A DNA stretch of 64,000 nucleotides from Pedobacter steynii (GTDB lineage: Bacteria; Bacteroidota; Bacteroidia; Sphingobacteriales; Sphingobacteriaceae): contig NZ_FNGY01000015.1 in NCBI RefSeq assembly GCF_900103665.1, positions 102,979 to 166,978 on the forward strand. Reading direction: 5' to 3'. The notes beneath the pieces are model-generated. The model saw only the letters and a list, made by a program, of their open reading frames with translations, did no database searches and was not told where the DNA came from. Below are positions 17,473 to 25,954 of this stretch, in pieces. A program made the position numbers and the translations under genes. The first letter of the stretch is position 1; every line of letters begins with the position of its first letter.

Positions 17473-17949
17473 TTATGGTTTCTTTTTCAGGACCGTAACG
17501 GCTATTTTTCCATCTTCCAGACCTTCCAGATTTTTATCTGCAAAAGTATCTTTGGCACCTGATTTTTGTATGAGTTTTAAGAGTTCTTCAGAGCTGCCCG
17601 TATGCTGAACATCGATGGTAGAGCCTGCAGCACTAAATTTAATTTTGGTGCTTTCCACGCCTGTACATTTCTGAATATTTTCATTGACCGCTTTCAGGGT
17701 CATAAAGTCGACTCCATTCAGGGTGATCGTGGTGCCTCCGCTTACCGGGGCAGCCGGATCCGTCGTTTTCTTCTTTTTGGAGAAGAAGCCTAATATTTTA
17801 TCGCCTGTACCTTTGGTCCGGTCTGCGGCATTTGATGCTTTATCTACCTTGCTTAATGCTTTATCAATTTTGTCAAATACACCTTGTGCTTTAAGCGATG
17901 TGCCACCAAATAGGATCAGTGCGAAACACATCATCGGAATAATTTTCAT
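17473..17949 (-). CDS. Small secreted protein, candidate target of adjacent two-component system
   Basis: 158 residues: signal peptide (1-21, LKAQ), a lysine-rich linker with FFSKKKK (about 53-62) and a C-terminal alpha/beta half (TITLNGVDFMTLKAVNENIQ, about 73-92, to TVLKKK) with the strand-helix order of a small ferredoxin-like fold. I do not recognise the family. It lies downstream of the histidine kinase/regulator operon in the same direction but has its own promoter (17988-18018) with a NarL-like inverted repeat just upstream, so it is a good candidate for control by that regulator. Confidence 0.8.
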   Translation of the reverse strand: MKIIPMMCFALILFGGTSLKAQGVFDKIDKALSKVDKASNAADRTKGTGDKILGFFSKKKKTTDPAAPVSGGTTITLNGVDFMTLKAVNENIQKCTGVESTKIKFSAAGSTIDVQHTGSSEELLKLIQKSGAKDTFADKNLEGLEDGKIAVTVLKKKP

Positions 17950-17987
17950 GTTGGTTTATTTTAGAGGTTTAATACTGGTTGTTACCT

Positions 17988-18018
17988 CAAAAATAACGGG
18001 TATTTACAGCCCTCACAA
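17988..18018 (-). promoter_or_regulatory. Promoter of the 158-residue secreted protein gene
   Basis: Minus-strand TTG (18018-18016), a 20-nt spacer and TATTTTTG (17995-17988) match the Bacteroidetes consensus. The start codon at 17949 lies 38 nt downstream. The candidate regulator site at 18019-18058 abuts the -33 element. Confidence 0.75.
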
Positions 18019-18058
18019 TACCTGAAAACATGGCTTTATTTCTACCTGTTTTCAGGTA
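18019..18058. promoter_or_regulatory. Candidate response-regulator operator, TACCTG-N4-CAGGTA plus extra half-site
   Basis: TACCTGTTTTCAGGTA (18043-18058) is a perfect 6-4-6 palindrome, equivalent to the 7-2-7 spacing of NarL sites. A third half-site TACCTG lies at 18019, so that TACCTGAAAACA and TGTTTTCAGGTA form a 12-bp inverted repeat. The same palindrome recurs before the kinase gene at 20743. The repeat could also be a hairpin terminator of the regulator gene, but no T-run follows on the minus strand. Confidence 0.6.
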
Positions 18059-18073
18059 CTAAATCTATTTTCG

Positions 18074-18709
18074 CTATACAAGTCCCTGATCCATAGCGGC
18101 CTTTATCAATGAGGCCACATTTTTTACCTGAAATTTCTGCAGGAGGTTTTTGCGGTGGGTTTCTACGGTGAGCGGACTGAGATGAAGGCTTTCGGCGATG
18201 ACAGGAGTGGTTTGTCCCTGCGAGATCAGGCATAGGATCTCTTTTTCTCTTTTGGTCAGCTGAGCAGGGGTATCCAGTTCGTTCAGCGTGGGCTGCGCCA
18301 TGATCTCCCTGACGGCATTGCTAAAGGCAATCCGGCCTTGAAGTGCCTCATTGATACAATGGATCAATTCTTCTGAAGAGATGTTTTTGAGCATGTAACC
18401 AGTGGCTCCATTTTGCAACATCTGAAGGATCATGCTGCGCTGGCTATGGTTACTCAAAGCAAGCACATGTGTTTTTGGGGAGATCTTTTTGATTTCCTTA
18501 CACAACTCAATGCCATTGGCATCGGGGAGGGTGATGTCCAGTAAAACAACATCTACTTTGTTTTCCTTCAGAAAAGCGAGAAAAGTGGCACCGAGGGTAA
18601 AACAGCCCGAGATTTCAATCCCCTCCAGGTCTGTCAATAAGCGTTGAAGTCCTTCCAGGACAATCAGGTGATCATCTACGATTGCTAATGTTGCTTTGTT
18701 AGTCCACAT
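18074..18709 (-). CDS. NarL/FixJ-family response regulator
   Basis: 211 residues. The receiver domain (1-125) has the acidic pair D12-D13, the phosphoacceptor D58 in VVLLDITLPD and the conserved lysine in GYMLKN. The C-terminal LuxR-type helix-turn-helix (about 148-211) carries LTKREKEILCLISQG and SPLTVETHRKNLLQKF. It overlaps the end of the upstream histidine kinase gene by 11 bp, so the two are translated from one mRNA. Predicted sites are the TACCTG-N4-CAGGTA boxes at 18043 and 20743. Confidence 0.95.
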   Translation of the reverse strand: MWTNKATLAIVDDHLIVLEGLQRLLTDLEGIEISGCFTLGATFLAFLKENKVDVVLLDITLPDANGIELCKEIKKISPKTHVLALSNHSQRSMILQMLQNGATGYMLKNISSEELIHCINEALQGRIAFSNAVREIMAQPTLNELDTPAQLTKREKEILCLISQGQTTPVIAESLHLSPLTVETHRKNLLQKFQVKNVASLIKAAMDQGLV

Positions 18710-20690
18710 GTAATTCTATATTAATAACGGTACCTTCATTAATTGTCGATTCTATCTCTATTTTTCCTTTTAGGAAGCCCACTCTGTTCCTGATGTTATT
18801 CAGCCCTATTCCGTTCTCTGTATGGTCTGAATTCAGCTCAAATCCTTTGCCGTTATCTTCCTGAGTGATAAAAAACATATTGCCGTTTCTGCTGCATTGC
18901 AATAAGATTTTGCTGGCATTCGCATGGCGGATGGCATTCGCCAGCATCTCCTGAACAATACGGTAAATGTTAATCTGAGTCTGTTCCGGAATGGGACCAT
19001 CAATTTCCAATGCCAGAAATTCAATCTTTGTGCTGCTGGTTATCAGTGTTTCACAAAGGTCTTTCAAGGCCGTTTTTAATCCGAAATTGAGCAGGTTTTC
19101 CGGCATCATATTATGGGCGATCCTGCGCAGTTCTGTTACCGAGTTGTCCAGCTGTCCGATGATTTTTTGCAGGTTTTCTCTTTGGTTGTCGGAGCGGGGA
19201 TTTTCCAGCTGCCCGGAGAGGTTGATCTTTGCTCCGGCCAGCATTCCACCCAGTCCATCGTGCAGGTCCCTTGCCAGCCTGCGGCGTTCCTGCTCTTCGC
19301 CCTCCAGCATGGCCTGACTGTATTGAAGCTGTTGTTGTTGTTCCAGCTCATTTAAATGTTGCCGGTAACTCAGCTCTTTCTGAGCCAGCAGCTTTCTGTT
19401 GTTCCGGTAGTACAGGAATGAAAACATGGCGACAATCAATAGAATCAGACTTATGGAACCCAATAGCCAGTTAATTAAGCGGTTGTTTTTGGCCGCTAGT
19501 GCCGATTGGATATTATTGGCCTTTAGTTCATTGATCTCTTTTTGTTTTTCCGTGTCTTTATACTTTAACTCCAGGGCATTGACCTCAGTTTTCAGCTTAC
19601 CCTGGGCGACGCTGTCACTCAGTTTGCTGTAACGTTCGAGCCAGTCGTAGGCCAATGTCATTTTCCCCAGCCCTTTATAAGTGATGGCCATTCCATGGTA
19701 AAGCTGTAACCTGTTCACAGAGAGCTTCATCATCGGTGGCTTTGTCATCAGGTACTCCAATACCGATCTGGCTTGTTCAAAATCTTTGATATAATAGCTT
19801 GCGTAGAACTTCTGAAGCAACAGGCGTTGTTCCTTATATGGAATCTTTAGTTTTTCCGACAGGACGATTCCCTTTTCAATGTTTGTCAGGGCTTTTTTAA
19901 ACTGATCACCTACCGTAAAATACAGACCTTCTGCGGCATAATAGTCCAACAGGTATTCTGATTCAGGGTAGGGCGCCAAAAGGCCGCGAATATCATCTAG
20001 TATAACCCTTGCCTTAGGGTTTTGACCGGATTGGGTATAATTTTCAGCCAGGGTATGGTAAGCGCTGATCAGCTCGCCGGAACTGGCTTTCTCCTTTTTT
20101 AAATAACCGATCGCTTTTAAGCAATAGCTTTCTGCTTTCCCAAACTGACCTGCATTCTTGAAAATATTGGCCAGGATTAAATAGCTCGTGCCAAGAAAAG
20201 CATTGCTTTCTGCTTTTTGGGCCAATGGGATACATTTGTTAAATACGATGTCAGTGAGCACATCATAATTGTCTTTTTTAAACTGTATGATTCCATACTC
20301 ATACCATGCCTTTGCCCTGAACAAATTTGCCTCTTTTGCCGGATAAGCACGGAGCTGCATTTCTACATTTCTGTACATTTTCTCGCTCTTATTCTGCTGA
20401 GTCCGAACAATGAAATAGGCCTCGTAATACTGCGCAATGATTTTTAAATAAGGGGAGTGACCGGCCAGCTTTTTTCCCTGCGCTAAATACTTTTCAGATT
20501 TGAGGCTGTCTTTGTAAGCCCAGAATTGCGACAACTCCAGGTTTGCCCTGGCTTTAATGCTATCCGTTGCGGCCGTTTGGGTCTTCCGGGATAAACTATC
20601 CAGGTAAAGGCGCTCATTTAGAGGCACCTGTCCGCTACACCACATCATGGTTAGGAGAAGCAGGAGAAAGACAGGGATGTATTTAGGCAT
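18699..20690 (-). CDS. TPR sensor histidine kinase, NarX-like (HisKA_3)
   Basis: I start at the ATG at 20690 (663 residues); the longer frame begins with a TTG. Signal peptide or anchor at the N-terminus, then periplasmic TPR-like repeats (to about 380), a membrane helix (LLGSISLILLIVAMFSFLYY, about 407-426), a coiled coil, the HisKA_3 motif RRLARDLHDGLGGMLAG with the phosphoacceptor His, and a HATPase domain (NAIRHANA, EDNGKGF, GIGLNNIRNRV). It phosphorylates the co-transcribed NarL-type regulator. The stimulus is unknown. Confidence 0.93.
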   Translation of the reverse strand: MPKYIPVFLLLLLTMMWCSGQVPLNERLYLDSLSRKTQTAATDSIKARANLELSQFWAYKDSLKSEKYLAQGKKLAGHSPYLKIIAQYYEAYFIVRTQQNKSEKMYRNVEMQLRAYPAKEANLFRAKAWYEYGIIQFKKDNYDVLTDIVFNKCIPLAQKAESNAFLGTSYLILANIFKNAGQFGKAESYCLKAIGYLKKEKASSGELISAYHTLAENYTQSGQNPKARVILDDIRGLLAPYPESEYLLDYYAAEGLYFTVGDQFKKALTNIEKGIVLSEKLKIPYKEQRLLLQKFYASYYIKDFEQARSVLEYLMTKPPMMKLSVNRLQLYHGMAITYKGLGKMTLAYDWLERYSKLSDSVAQGKLKTEVNALELKYKDTEKQKEINELKANNIQSALAAKNNRLINWLLGSISLILLIVAMFSFLYYRNNRKLLAQKELSYRQHLNELEQQQQLQYSQAMLEGEEQERRRLARDLHDGLGGMLAGAKINLSGQLENPRSDNQRENLQKIIGQLDNSVTELRRIAHNMMPENLLNFGLKTALKDLCETLITSSTKIEFLALEIDGPIPEQTQINIYRIVQEMLANAIRHANASKILLQCSRNGNMFFITQEDNGKGFELNSDHTENGIGLNNIRNRVGFLKGKIEIESTINEGTVINIELHVD

Positions 20691-20742
20691 AGTATACAAG
20701 TATATGGAAGATTTCCAAAAATGCGGGTTTCCATATTAAAAA

Positions 20743-20758
20743 TACCTGGAAGCAGGTA
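20743..20758. promoter_or_regulatory. Candidate autoregulatory operator, TACCTG-N4-CAGGTA
   Basis: TACCTGGAAGCAGGTA is a perfect 6-4-6 palindrome 52 bp upstream of the kinase start. A near-consensus -7 element on the minus strand (CATTTTTG, 20723-20716) lies 20 bp from it, almost the same geometry as at the 158-residue protein promoter. Confidence 0.6.
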
Positions 20759-20880
20759 GTACAAAACCATTGTTATTGGGTATTGTAAACCTAATGATTA
20801 ACTGTATTTTTGATTAGACCAAAACAGGATTAGATCAGTGCAGAAATAGGTGAATGAACCTTCTTTTTTAGAAAGTTCAT

Positions 20881-20908
20881 GACGAAAGCCCATCACCGGG
20901 CTTTCGTC
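20881..20908. terminator. Strong hairpin after the TraB/GumN-like gene
   Basis: GACGAAAGCCC (20881-20891) and GGGCTTTCGTC (20898-20908) form a perfect 11-bp stem with a 6-nt loop. The gene on the minus strand ends at 20934. There is no T-run directly after the stem on either strand, so I call it a terminator only from position and stability. Confidence 0.6.
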
Positions 20909-20933
20909 GTAAACAAGGACTTTTTTAATCCTT

Positions 20934-21713
20934 TTATAAAAACCTTTTGTTGAGCCAGGCCTCCATATCCACCAGGTTTACCTCCTCATTTTTCAGGTTT
21001 TGTCTGATAAAAGAGGCATTTTCAATTCCTGTAATGACCAGTATGCGTTTTCCAATGTTTTCTTTTAAGGCCTGAAGCACAACATCCGTAGTGTGCCGGT
21101 TCCATATTTTCCAACTTTCAGCTTGCCCTTTGCCTATAACTTCCCCTTCTAACCTTAATTTTGCAGCCAGTAACTGGTCCGTAGTTTTTCCATTGGCATC
21201 TGCGACATTCTTCCAGGAATGGGTCAATAACTGATACAGGGAAGTGTTATATTCTTCCAGCGACCGGGAGCAGGAGGGTTGGTTCTTTTTGAAATCTGCA
21301 TGCGCCTTTGTTACTTCGTTTACAATCGTGCTGAACTTCGGTTCATCTGGTTCTGCCGGATATACACGATACTTATTGCTGTTGACCAAAGGGAAAATCA
21401 CATTTGTGTATTCTATTTTTCCGGGATACACCTTTTGCAGGCGTAGTTCTTCAGGAGTTACATCAAGCACCAAAACCTGTGGATTTATGCTGAGGATTAC
21501 TTTCTTTAAGGCCTCCAGGTGATATACATTTGTGTTTTCATGTCGCTTATACAATGTTCCCAGAACGTACACTTCATTTTTGTGCGTATTTTCCAGGTGG
21601 CGGATGAAGAAGTTGCTTCGCCATTTCTGAGCAGAGGTTTGATGCTGTGTTAAATGGACAAGAAAAAACACCGCAACGCATAAAGCACCATTAATTTTAA
21701 ATAGATTTTTCAT
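20934..21713 (-). CDS. Secreted TraB/GumN-like (DUF5694-type) protein
   Basis: 259 residues with a signal peptide (1-28). Residues 48-85 have the pattern of the GumN/TraB/EreA superfamily (VYVLGTLYKRH, then a helix and VLVLDVTPEEL), and the C-terminus (ILVITGIENASFIRQNL) fits its last strand-helix. The classical GTLH is replaced by GTLYKRH. These proteins are thought to be metal-dependent hydrolases or scaffolds; no substrate can be named. The gene stands alone. Confidence 0.65.
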   Translation of the reverse strand: MKNLFKINGALCVAVFFLVHLTQHQTSAQKWRSNFFIRHLENTHKNEVYVLGTLYKRHENTNVYHLEALKKVILSINPQVLVLDVTPEELRLQKVYPGKIEYTNVIFPLVNSNKYRVYPAEPDEPKFSTIVNEVTKAHADFKKNQPSCSRSLEEYNTSLYQLLTHSWKNVADANGKTTDQLLAAKLRLEGEVIGKGQAESWKIWNRHTTDVVLQALKENIGKRILVITGIENASFIRQNLKNEEVNLVDMEAWLNKRFL

Positions 21714-21893
21714 GTTTTTTATTTAAAACTGAGCGTAATCATTAGATAAATCGCGGGGCAATCAATCAATGGCTGATGTTTTTTAACCGATACGGCCTGA
21801 TGCATCATAACTCAGTTATTGAAAAAAGGAGCTGGTTGGTTGAATTTATGAGGCTTTAATCTTCGTAAACCCTATTTTTACCTTGATCTATAT

Positions 21894-22913
21894 ATGGAAT
21901 CAGCAAAAACACATCGACGAAATCTTCGGATGCTGCAACTCATCGGCTGGCTGGTATTTTTTACCATTAACTTTGTTTTTCGATTACCGAATTTGGGACT
22001 GGAAAGGGCAATTGTTCAATCCCTTTCTATTGTATTCTTCTATGCCGTTATCTTGTATGGAAATGGAATCTGGTTGATTCCGCGGGTGTATAGCAAAGGA
22101 CAGTTCCTAAGGTATAGTTTGATGCTTTTCAGCTTTTTCTCCCTGGTGGTTGCTTTGGAAATGGGATCTAACTACTATATTTTTGGACGCTATTACGGGG
22201 AGAAAATGTATAATTTCTCTTTTGCCCAATGGGCATATACCTCTTTTTCTGCGGGCCTGGTGGTGATTACCAGCTTTCTCTTTTATGCGAGTCTACGGTA
22301 TTTCCATTTGTTAAGGGCGCAGAACGAACTGAAAGCACAGCATTATCATTCGGAGTTAAGTCTTTTAAAAGCCCAGGTTCAGCCACATTTTCTCTTTAAT
22401 ACGCTAAACAACATTTACTATCAGGCGCATAAAGAATCACCGGCAACGGCGCTTCAAATCGAGCGGCTGGCAAGGATGATGCGTTTCTTTCTGGAAGAGA
22501 GTCCTATGGAAAAAATCCTGTTGTCGAAAGAGGTGGAATTTATAGAGAATTATATAGAACTGGAGCGTCTAAGGATGAGGTATCCTTTACAATTGACTTT
22601 TGAATACCAGATTCCGGAAACGTTCTATATTCCGCCAATGATCCTGATTCCTTTTGTAGAGAATGTATTTAAACATGGGATTAATAAAAGAAAAACTGAA
22701 AATATAGTTTCAATGAAACTGGAGATAACAGATAAAAGATTAACTTTTGAAGTGCAAAATTTGCATAATGCTTCCATTCCGGCAAACCGTACCGGCTTCG
22801 GCTTGTTAAATTTAAGGAAACGTTTAAATTTACTATATGGGGATGATTTTGTATTGACCTCTGAAATCAGGGGCCTTCATTTTTATGCCTCAGTTAACAT
22901 TCCTGAATCATGA
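21894..22913 (+). CDS. LytS/YehU-type sensor histidine kinase
   Basis: 339 residues. Four membrane helices lie in the first 140 residues; a short coiled linker leads to the His_kinase motif LLKAQVQPHFLFNTLNNIYY with its phosphoacceptor His. The HATPase part holds PPMILIPFVENVFKHG (N-box) and GFGLLNLRKRL (G-box). The next gene, a LytTR regulator, overlaps by 4 bp (ATGA), so the pair forms a two-component operon. Confidence 0.93.
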   Translation: MESAKTHRRNLRMLQLIGWLVFFTINFVFRLPNLGLERAIVQSLSIVFFYAVILYGNGIWLIPRVYSKGQFLRYSLMLFSFFSLVVALEMGSNYYIFGRYYGEKMYNFSFAQWAYTSFSAGLVVITSFLFYASLRYFHLLRAQNELKAQHYHSELSLLKAQVQPHFLFNTLNNIYYQAHKESPATALQIERLARMMRFFLEESPMEKILLSKEVEFIENYIELERLRMRYPLQLTFEYQIPETFYIPPMILIPFVENVFKHGINKRKTENIVSMKLEITDKRLTFEVQNLHNASIPANRTGFGLLNLRKRLNLLYGDDFVLTSEIRGLHFYASVNIPES

Positions 22914-23623
22914 ATTTTCGCTGTCTGATTATAGATGATGAACCCAATGCGGTGGCCTTACTGCGGTCGCACCTGGATCATGTTGATTTTCTCGACCATG
23001 TCATGTCCTGCTATGACGCGTTTGAAGCCATCAATTACCTGCGAAAGGAAACTGTAGACATCATATTCCTGGATATTGAGATGCCGGAAATGAACGGGAT
23101 GGAGCTTGCCGCACTGATTCCTAAAAATGTTGCGCTGATCTTTACCACTGCTTACTCGGAATATGCCGTTGAAAGTTATCAGAAACATGCGACAGATTAT
23201 TTACTGAAGCCGATTACGTTTTCACGTTTTATGGATGCGATATTAAAAGCATGTGACCAGCTAAGTCCGGTGCTTCCGATAGCCAGCCCGATTGTCCTTC
23301 CTCAGGCGTCTCCACAGCTATTCATTAAATCAGGAAAAGAGATTATACGGATGGAATGTGCCGATATTATCTATTTGGAAGGGGATAAAGAGTACGTGAA
23401 TTTTCATACCAGAAAGGGCGTCATTCTGGTGAATAAGCGGATGAAAAATCTTGCTGAGCAGATGGATAGGAACTTTCAGCGGATTCACCATTCTTACATC
23501 GTCAATATAGACCATGTGATTAAAATTGAAGACAATCACGTCTGGATCGGGAATAAGAAATTACCGGTTAGTGATACTTACAGGAAAGCGTTTATGTCTT
23601 TCATCAACAAAAAATTATACTGA
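22910..23623 (+). CDS. LytTR-family response regulator
   Basis: 237 residues. The receiver domain (1-120) has the acidic cluster IIDDEPNA and the phosphoacceptor in DIIFLDIEMPEMNG; the C-terminal LytTR domain (about 140-237) shows ECADIIYLEGDKEYVNFHT, FQRIHHSYIVN and LPVSDTYRK. It is the partner of the overlapping LytS-type kinase. Targets are unknown. Confidence 0.95.
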   Translation: MNFRCLIIDDEPNAVALLRSHLDHVDFLDHVMSCYDAFEAINYLRKETVDIIFLDIEMPEMNGMELAALIPKNVALIFTTAYSEYAVESYQKHATDYLLKPITFSRFMDAILKACDQLSPVLPIASPIVLPQASPQLFIKSGKEIIRMECADIIYLEGDKEYVNFHTRKGVILVNKRMKNLAEQMDRNFQRIHHSYIVNIDHVIKIEDNHVWIGNKKLPVSDTYRKAFMSFINKKLY

Positions 23624-23644
23624 TCAATATTCAATTTTAAGAAA

Positions 23645-23680
23645 TCCTGCAGCATGCAATGCTGGGCGCATTCTGCAGGA
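23645..23680. terminator. Bidirectional terminator between LytTR and chitinase genes
   Basis: TCCTGCAG (23645-23652) pairs with CTGCAGGA (23673-23680), with smaller self-complementary segments in the loop. A T-rich stretch follows on the plus strand. It lies between convergent genes. Confidence 0.65.
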
Positions 23681-23688
23681 CTGTTTAT

Positions 23689-25086
23689 TTATTGGTTAAT
23701 GCGAAAAGCTTCCCAGCCGGAAATCGTGGTTCGGTTACAGGTCATGGCCTGAGTCCCATTTTCACAGGAGATATACCTGCCATTGTTTCCTCTGAAAGAA
23801 ACACTGCCATCGGCATTGGCCACCCAGTCAAATTTCTCCCAGTCGCCCATCACTGTACGGCTACAGGTGATCGCAGCAGTTCCATTTTCCGATGAAACAA
23901 ATTTGCCTTTGCTTCTCAGCGCTATTTTGCCGGCACCGGCATCAATTACGGTAAAGGTTTCTGTAGGAGAGGCCGTGGTACGGTTACAGGTCATGGCCTG
24001 AAGGCCATTTTCTCCGCTCACATATTTTACATTAAAACCTTTCAAGGTTACTGTTGATCCGATAGGGATATTTCCTCCAGGATTTCCTGTTCTGGAAAGC
24101 ACCACCTGGTTGATGGCAGTCAGCAGTGAATTTCCTGCGGTAGCATCCTGCGACAATTCCCAGATCATGATGCCTCCACCTTGATCAAAGGCCAGATTGG
24201 TCTTGTTTTTAATGGTGGGGATTCCGTTATAACCTATTCCGGCAAAGGAATCTGAATTGGCACTTCCGCCTCTTGACAGGATCGTTTTATAGTCTACATA
24301 TTCATTTGCCGATCTTCCATAAAACGGTACGCCCAGATTGGCTTTTCCTGCCGGAAGGCCTCTGCCTTTCCAGTAGTTTAAAGATTGCACTGCAAGGTCA
24401 TAGGTAGAGTGGTTGGGCCCGCTTTCATCGTAAGCCATAATATTTAGAAAATCCACATATCCAAACACGTTGTTTTGGATGCTTGCACCATTATAGGAGA
24501 CCACTGCGGCAGTAAGCAGTTTCCCCATATTGTGCATTGCCGTGCTGAGTTGCTGCATTAACAGGGAATAATTGTTTGCCGAGTTTCCGTTGTCCGGATA
24601 CTCCCAATCGATGTCTATCCCGTCTAATCCATATTGGTTGACAAGGCTAACCACATTATTGGTAAAATTGGTACGCCCGCCTGCGCTGGCCGCAAAGGCC
24701 TCAAATGCACTGTCGTTTCCATTATTCCAGCCGCCTACAGATACCAGCACTTTTACATTGCTGGCATGCGCCGCTGAGACTAATGCCTGAAGCTTGGACG
24801 GGTTTTCCAGGGCCTGAAAACCACCTGAATTGGTTGGGAGAATAAAAGCGTAATTAATGTGGGTGAGTTTACTGAACTGGATCTGGCTTACTTCTCCTGC
24901 CCAGGAAGGCACATAACCGATGACCTTAAAATCGGCAGCAGCGATGGCGGGAATGTCAGATTGTTTTGAATTTCTGGTCTGATCTTCCGGTGAAGCAAAG
25001 TCCGCTTGTTTGGTTTTACAGGAGGCCAGGCACAACAGCAATAATGCAGGTAGCAAAATGGACCTTAATTGATTTTTTGTTTTCAT
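23689..25086 (-). CDS. Family 18 chitinase lipoprotein with fascin-like beta-trefoil
   Basis: 465 residues. The lipobox LASC places the lipidated Cys at 23. The GH18 barrel (about 52-330) has SVGGW at 116-120 and the catalytic DGIDIDWEYP, with D155, D158, D160 and the acid E162 all present, and ends in the beta-8 motif MIWELSQD. Residues about 345-465 hold three repeats around ENG..AMTCNRT and W..F, typical of fascin-like or ricin-like beta-trefoil lectin domains. It would hydrolyse chitin or related GlcNAc polymers at the cell surface, with the trefoil binding the substrate. Confidence 0.92.
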   Translation of the reverse strand: MKTKNQLRSILLPALLLLCLASCKTKQADFASPEDQTRNSKQSDIPAIAAADFKVIGYVPSWAGEVSQIQFSKLTHINYAFILPTNSGGFQALENPSKLQALVSAAHASNVKVLVSVGGWNNGNDSAFEAFAASAGGRTNFTNNVVSLVNQYGLDGIDIDWEYPDNGNSANNYSLLMQQLSTAMHNMGKLLTAAVVSYNGASIQNNVFGYVDFLNIMAYDESGPNHSTYDLAVQSLNYWKGRGLPAGKANLGVPFYGRSANEYVDYKTILSRGGSANSDSFAGIGYNGIPTIKNKTNLAFDQGGGIMIWELSQDATAGNSLLTAINQVVLSRTGNPGGNIPIGSTVTLKGFNVKYVSGENGLQAMTCNRTTASPTETFTVIDAGAGKIALRSKGKFVSSENGTAAITCSRTVMGDWEKFDWVANADGSVSFRGNNGRYISCENGTQAMTCNRTTISGWEAFRINQ

Positions 25087-25381
25087 GATATTTGAATTTA
25101 CGTTAGGGATTTAACATTAAATTAACACAATAAAGCTCATAAAACAAGAATAAATTTAGGTTAGATTAATTAAGAAGTAAAATAAAGATAAACAGCGATA
25201 CGCTTGAAATACAATCAATTGTTGCCTGTTTACGGGTTTAAGCAGGAGAAAGTGTATGCTGTTTAAAATTCATAATGCACCATAAAATCATTTAAATAAA
25301 TTTCCACCGGATAAGTACATTTATTAGCCGGAAGCGATAATACCTTTGGTAAAAACGGAATACAATGTTTAGTTTTATGGA
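25087..25381. other. AT-rich intergenic region
   Basis: 295 bp between the divergent chitinase and 180-residue protein genes. It must hold both promoters, but I find no full match to the TTG/TAnnTTTG consensus at a fitting distance from either start, and no convincing hairpin. Confidence 0.6.
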
Positions 25382-25924
25382 ATGAAATCAACGCTCATCA
25401 CTGTCATTTTAATATTCCTGCTTTCAGGTACCATGAAGGCACAAAGCTCATCAATCGCTTTCAAATGGACCCCTGAAAATGAGAAAATAGTATCCAGGGA
25501 GTTTAGACAGCATTTTAAATCTTCCTCCCTTTCGGCAGAGGAAAAAAGGAAACTGGAAGATTGTTTAATCAGTAAACTTAAAGCAAGGTATCCAAATGGG
25601 GTTAAAACAACCAACGCTGCGTTTTTAGACCTCTGTGAAAAGATAGGTATTGAATGTAAAAAGATGGTAAAGCCAAATGTCTTATATCCCTGGAGTGCTG
25701 ATAATGAAAAAACTTTAAAAAAAGAGACCCTGAGCATGATGCCCGAAGGCTTTAGTCCTTCCGAAAAAAAGGCAGTATCAGATTGCATAGTGGATAAGCT
25801 TAAAGCCCAACACCCTAAAGGAGTATATGCGGGCTTTTTCCGATCCAAAGCATATAGCAGGGAAATCATTAAAATCGCAGACGGCTGTGTAATTAAACAC
25901 CTGGACAATAAAAAAGCCAATTAA
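25382..25924 (+). CDS. Secreted protein with duplicated cysteine-containing domain
   Basis: 180 residues with a signal peptide (1-20, MKAQ). Two homologous units follow: FKWTPENEKIV ... EEKRKLEDCLISKLKARYPNG (about 27-75) and YPWSADNEKTL ... SEKKAVSDCIVDKLKAQHPKG (about 103-150). Each carries a Cys in the second helix, and further Cys residues follow each unit (DLCEKIGIEC and GC). I do not recognise the family; it is probably a periplasmic helical protein with disulfides. Confidence 0.8.
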   Translation: MKSTLITVILIFLLSGTMKAQSSSIAFKWTPENEKIVSREFRQHFKSSSLSAEEKRKLEDCLISKLKARYPNGVKTTNAAFLDLCEKIGIECKKMVKPNVLYPWSADNEKTLKKETLSMMPEGFSPSEKKAVSDCIVDKLKAQHPKGVYAGFFRSKAYSREIIKIADGCVIKHLDNKKAN

Positions 25925-25932
25925 ATAGCTTC

Positions 25933-25950
25933 ATCTGTTAAAAAACAGAT
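25933..25950. terminator. Short hairpin between convergent genes
   Basis: ATCTGTT (25933-25939) and AACAGAT (25944-25950) around AAAA lie in the 30-bp gap between the 180-residue protein gene and the end of the kinase operon. The short stem makes termination plausible but not certain. Confidence 0.5.
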
Positions 25951-25954
25951 TTCG

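Noticed and set aside
18019..18058. Inverted repeat as a simple terminator of the response regulator gene
   Set aside because: No T-run follows on the minus strand, and the same palindrome recurs before the kinase gene; an operator fits better, although a dual role is not excluded.
25345..25377. TTTG-N21-TAGTTTTA as promoter of the 180-residue secreted protein
   Set aside because: The -7-like element ends 5 bp before the ATG and has one mismatch, so transcription would start at or after the start codon.
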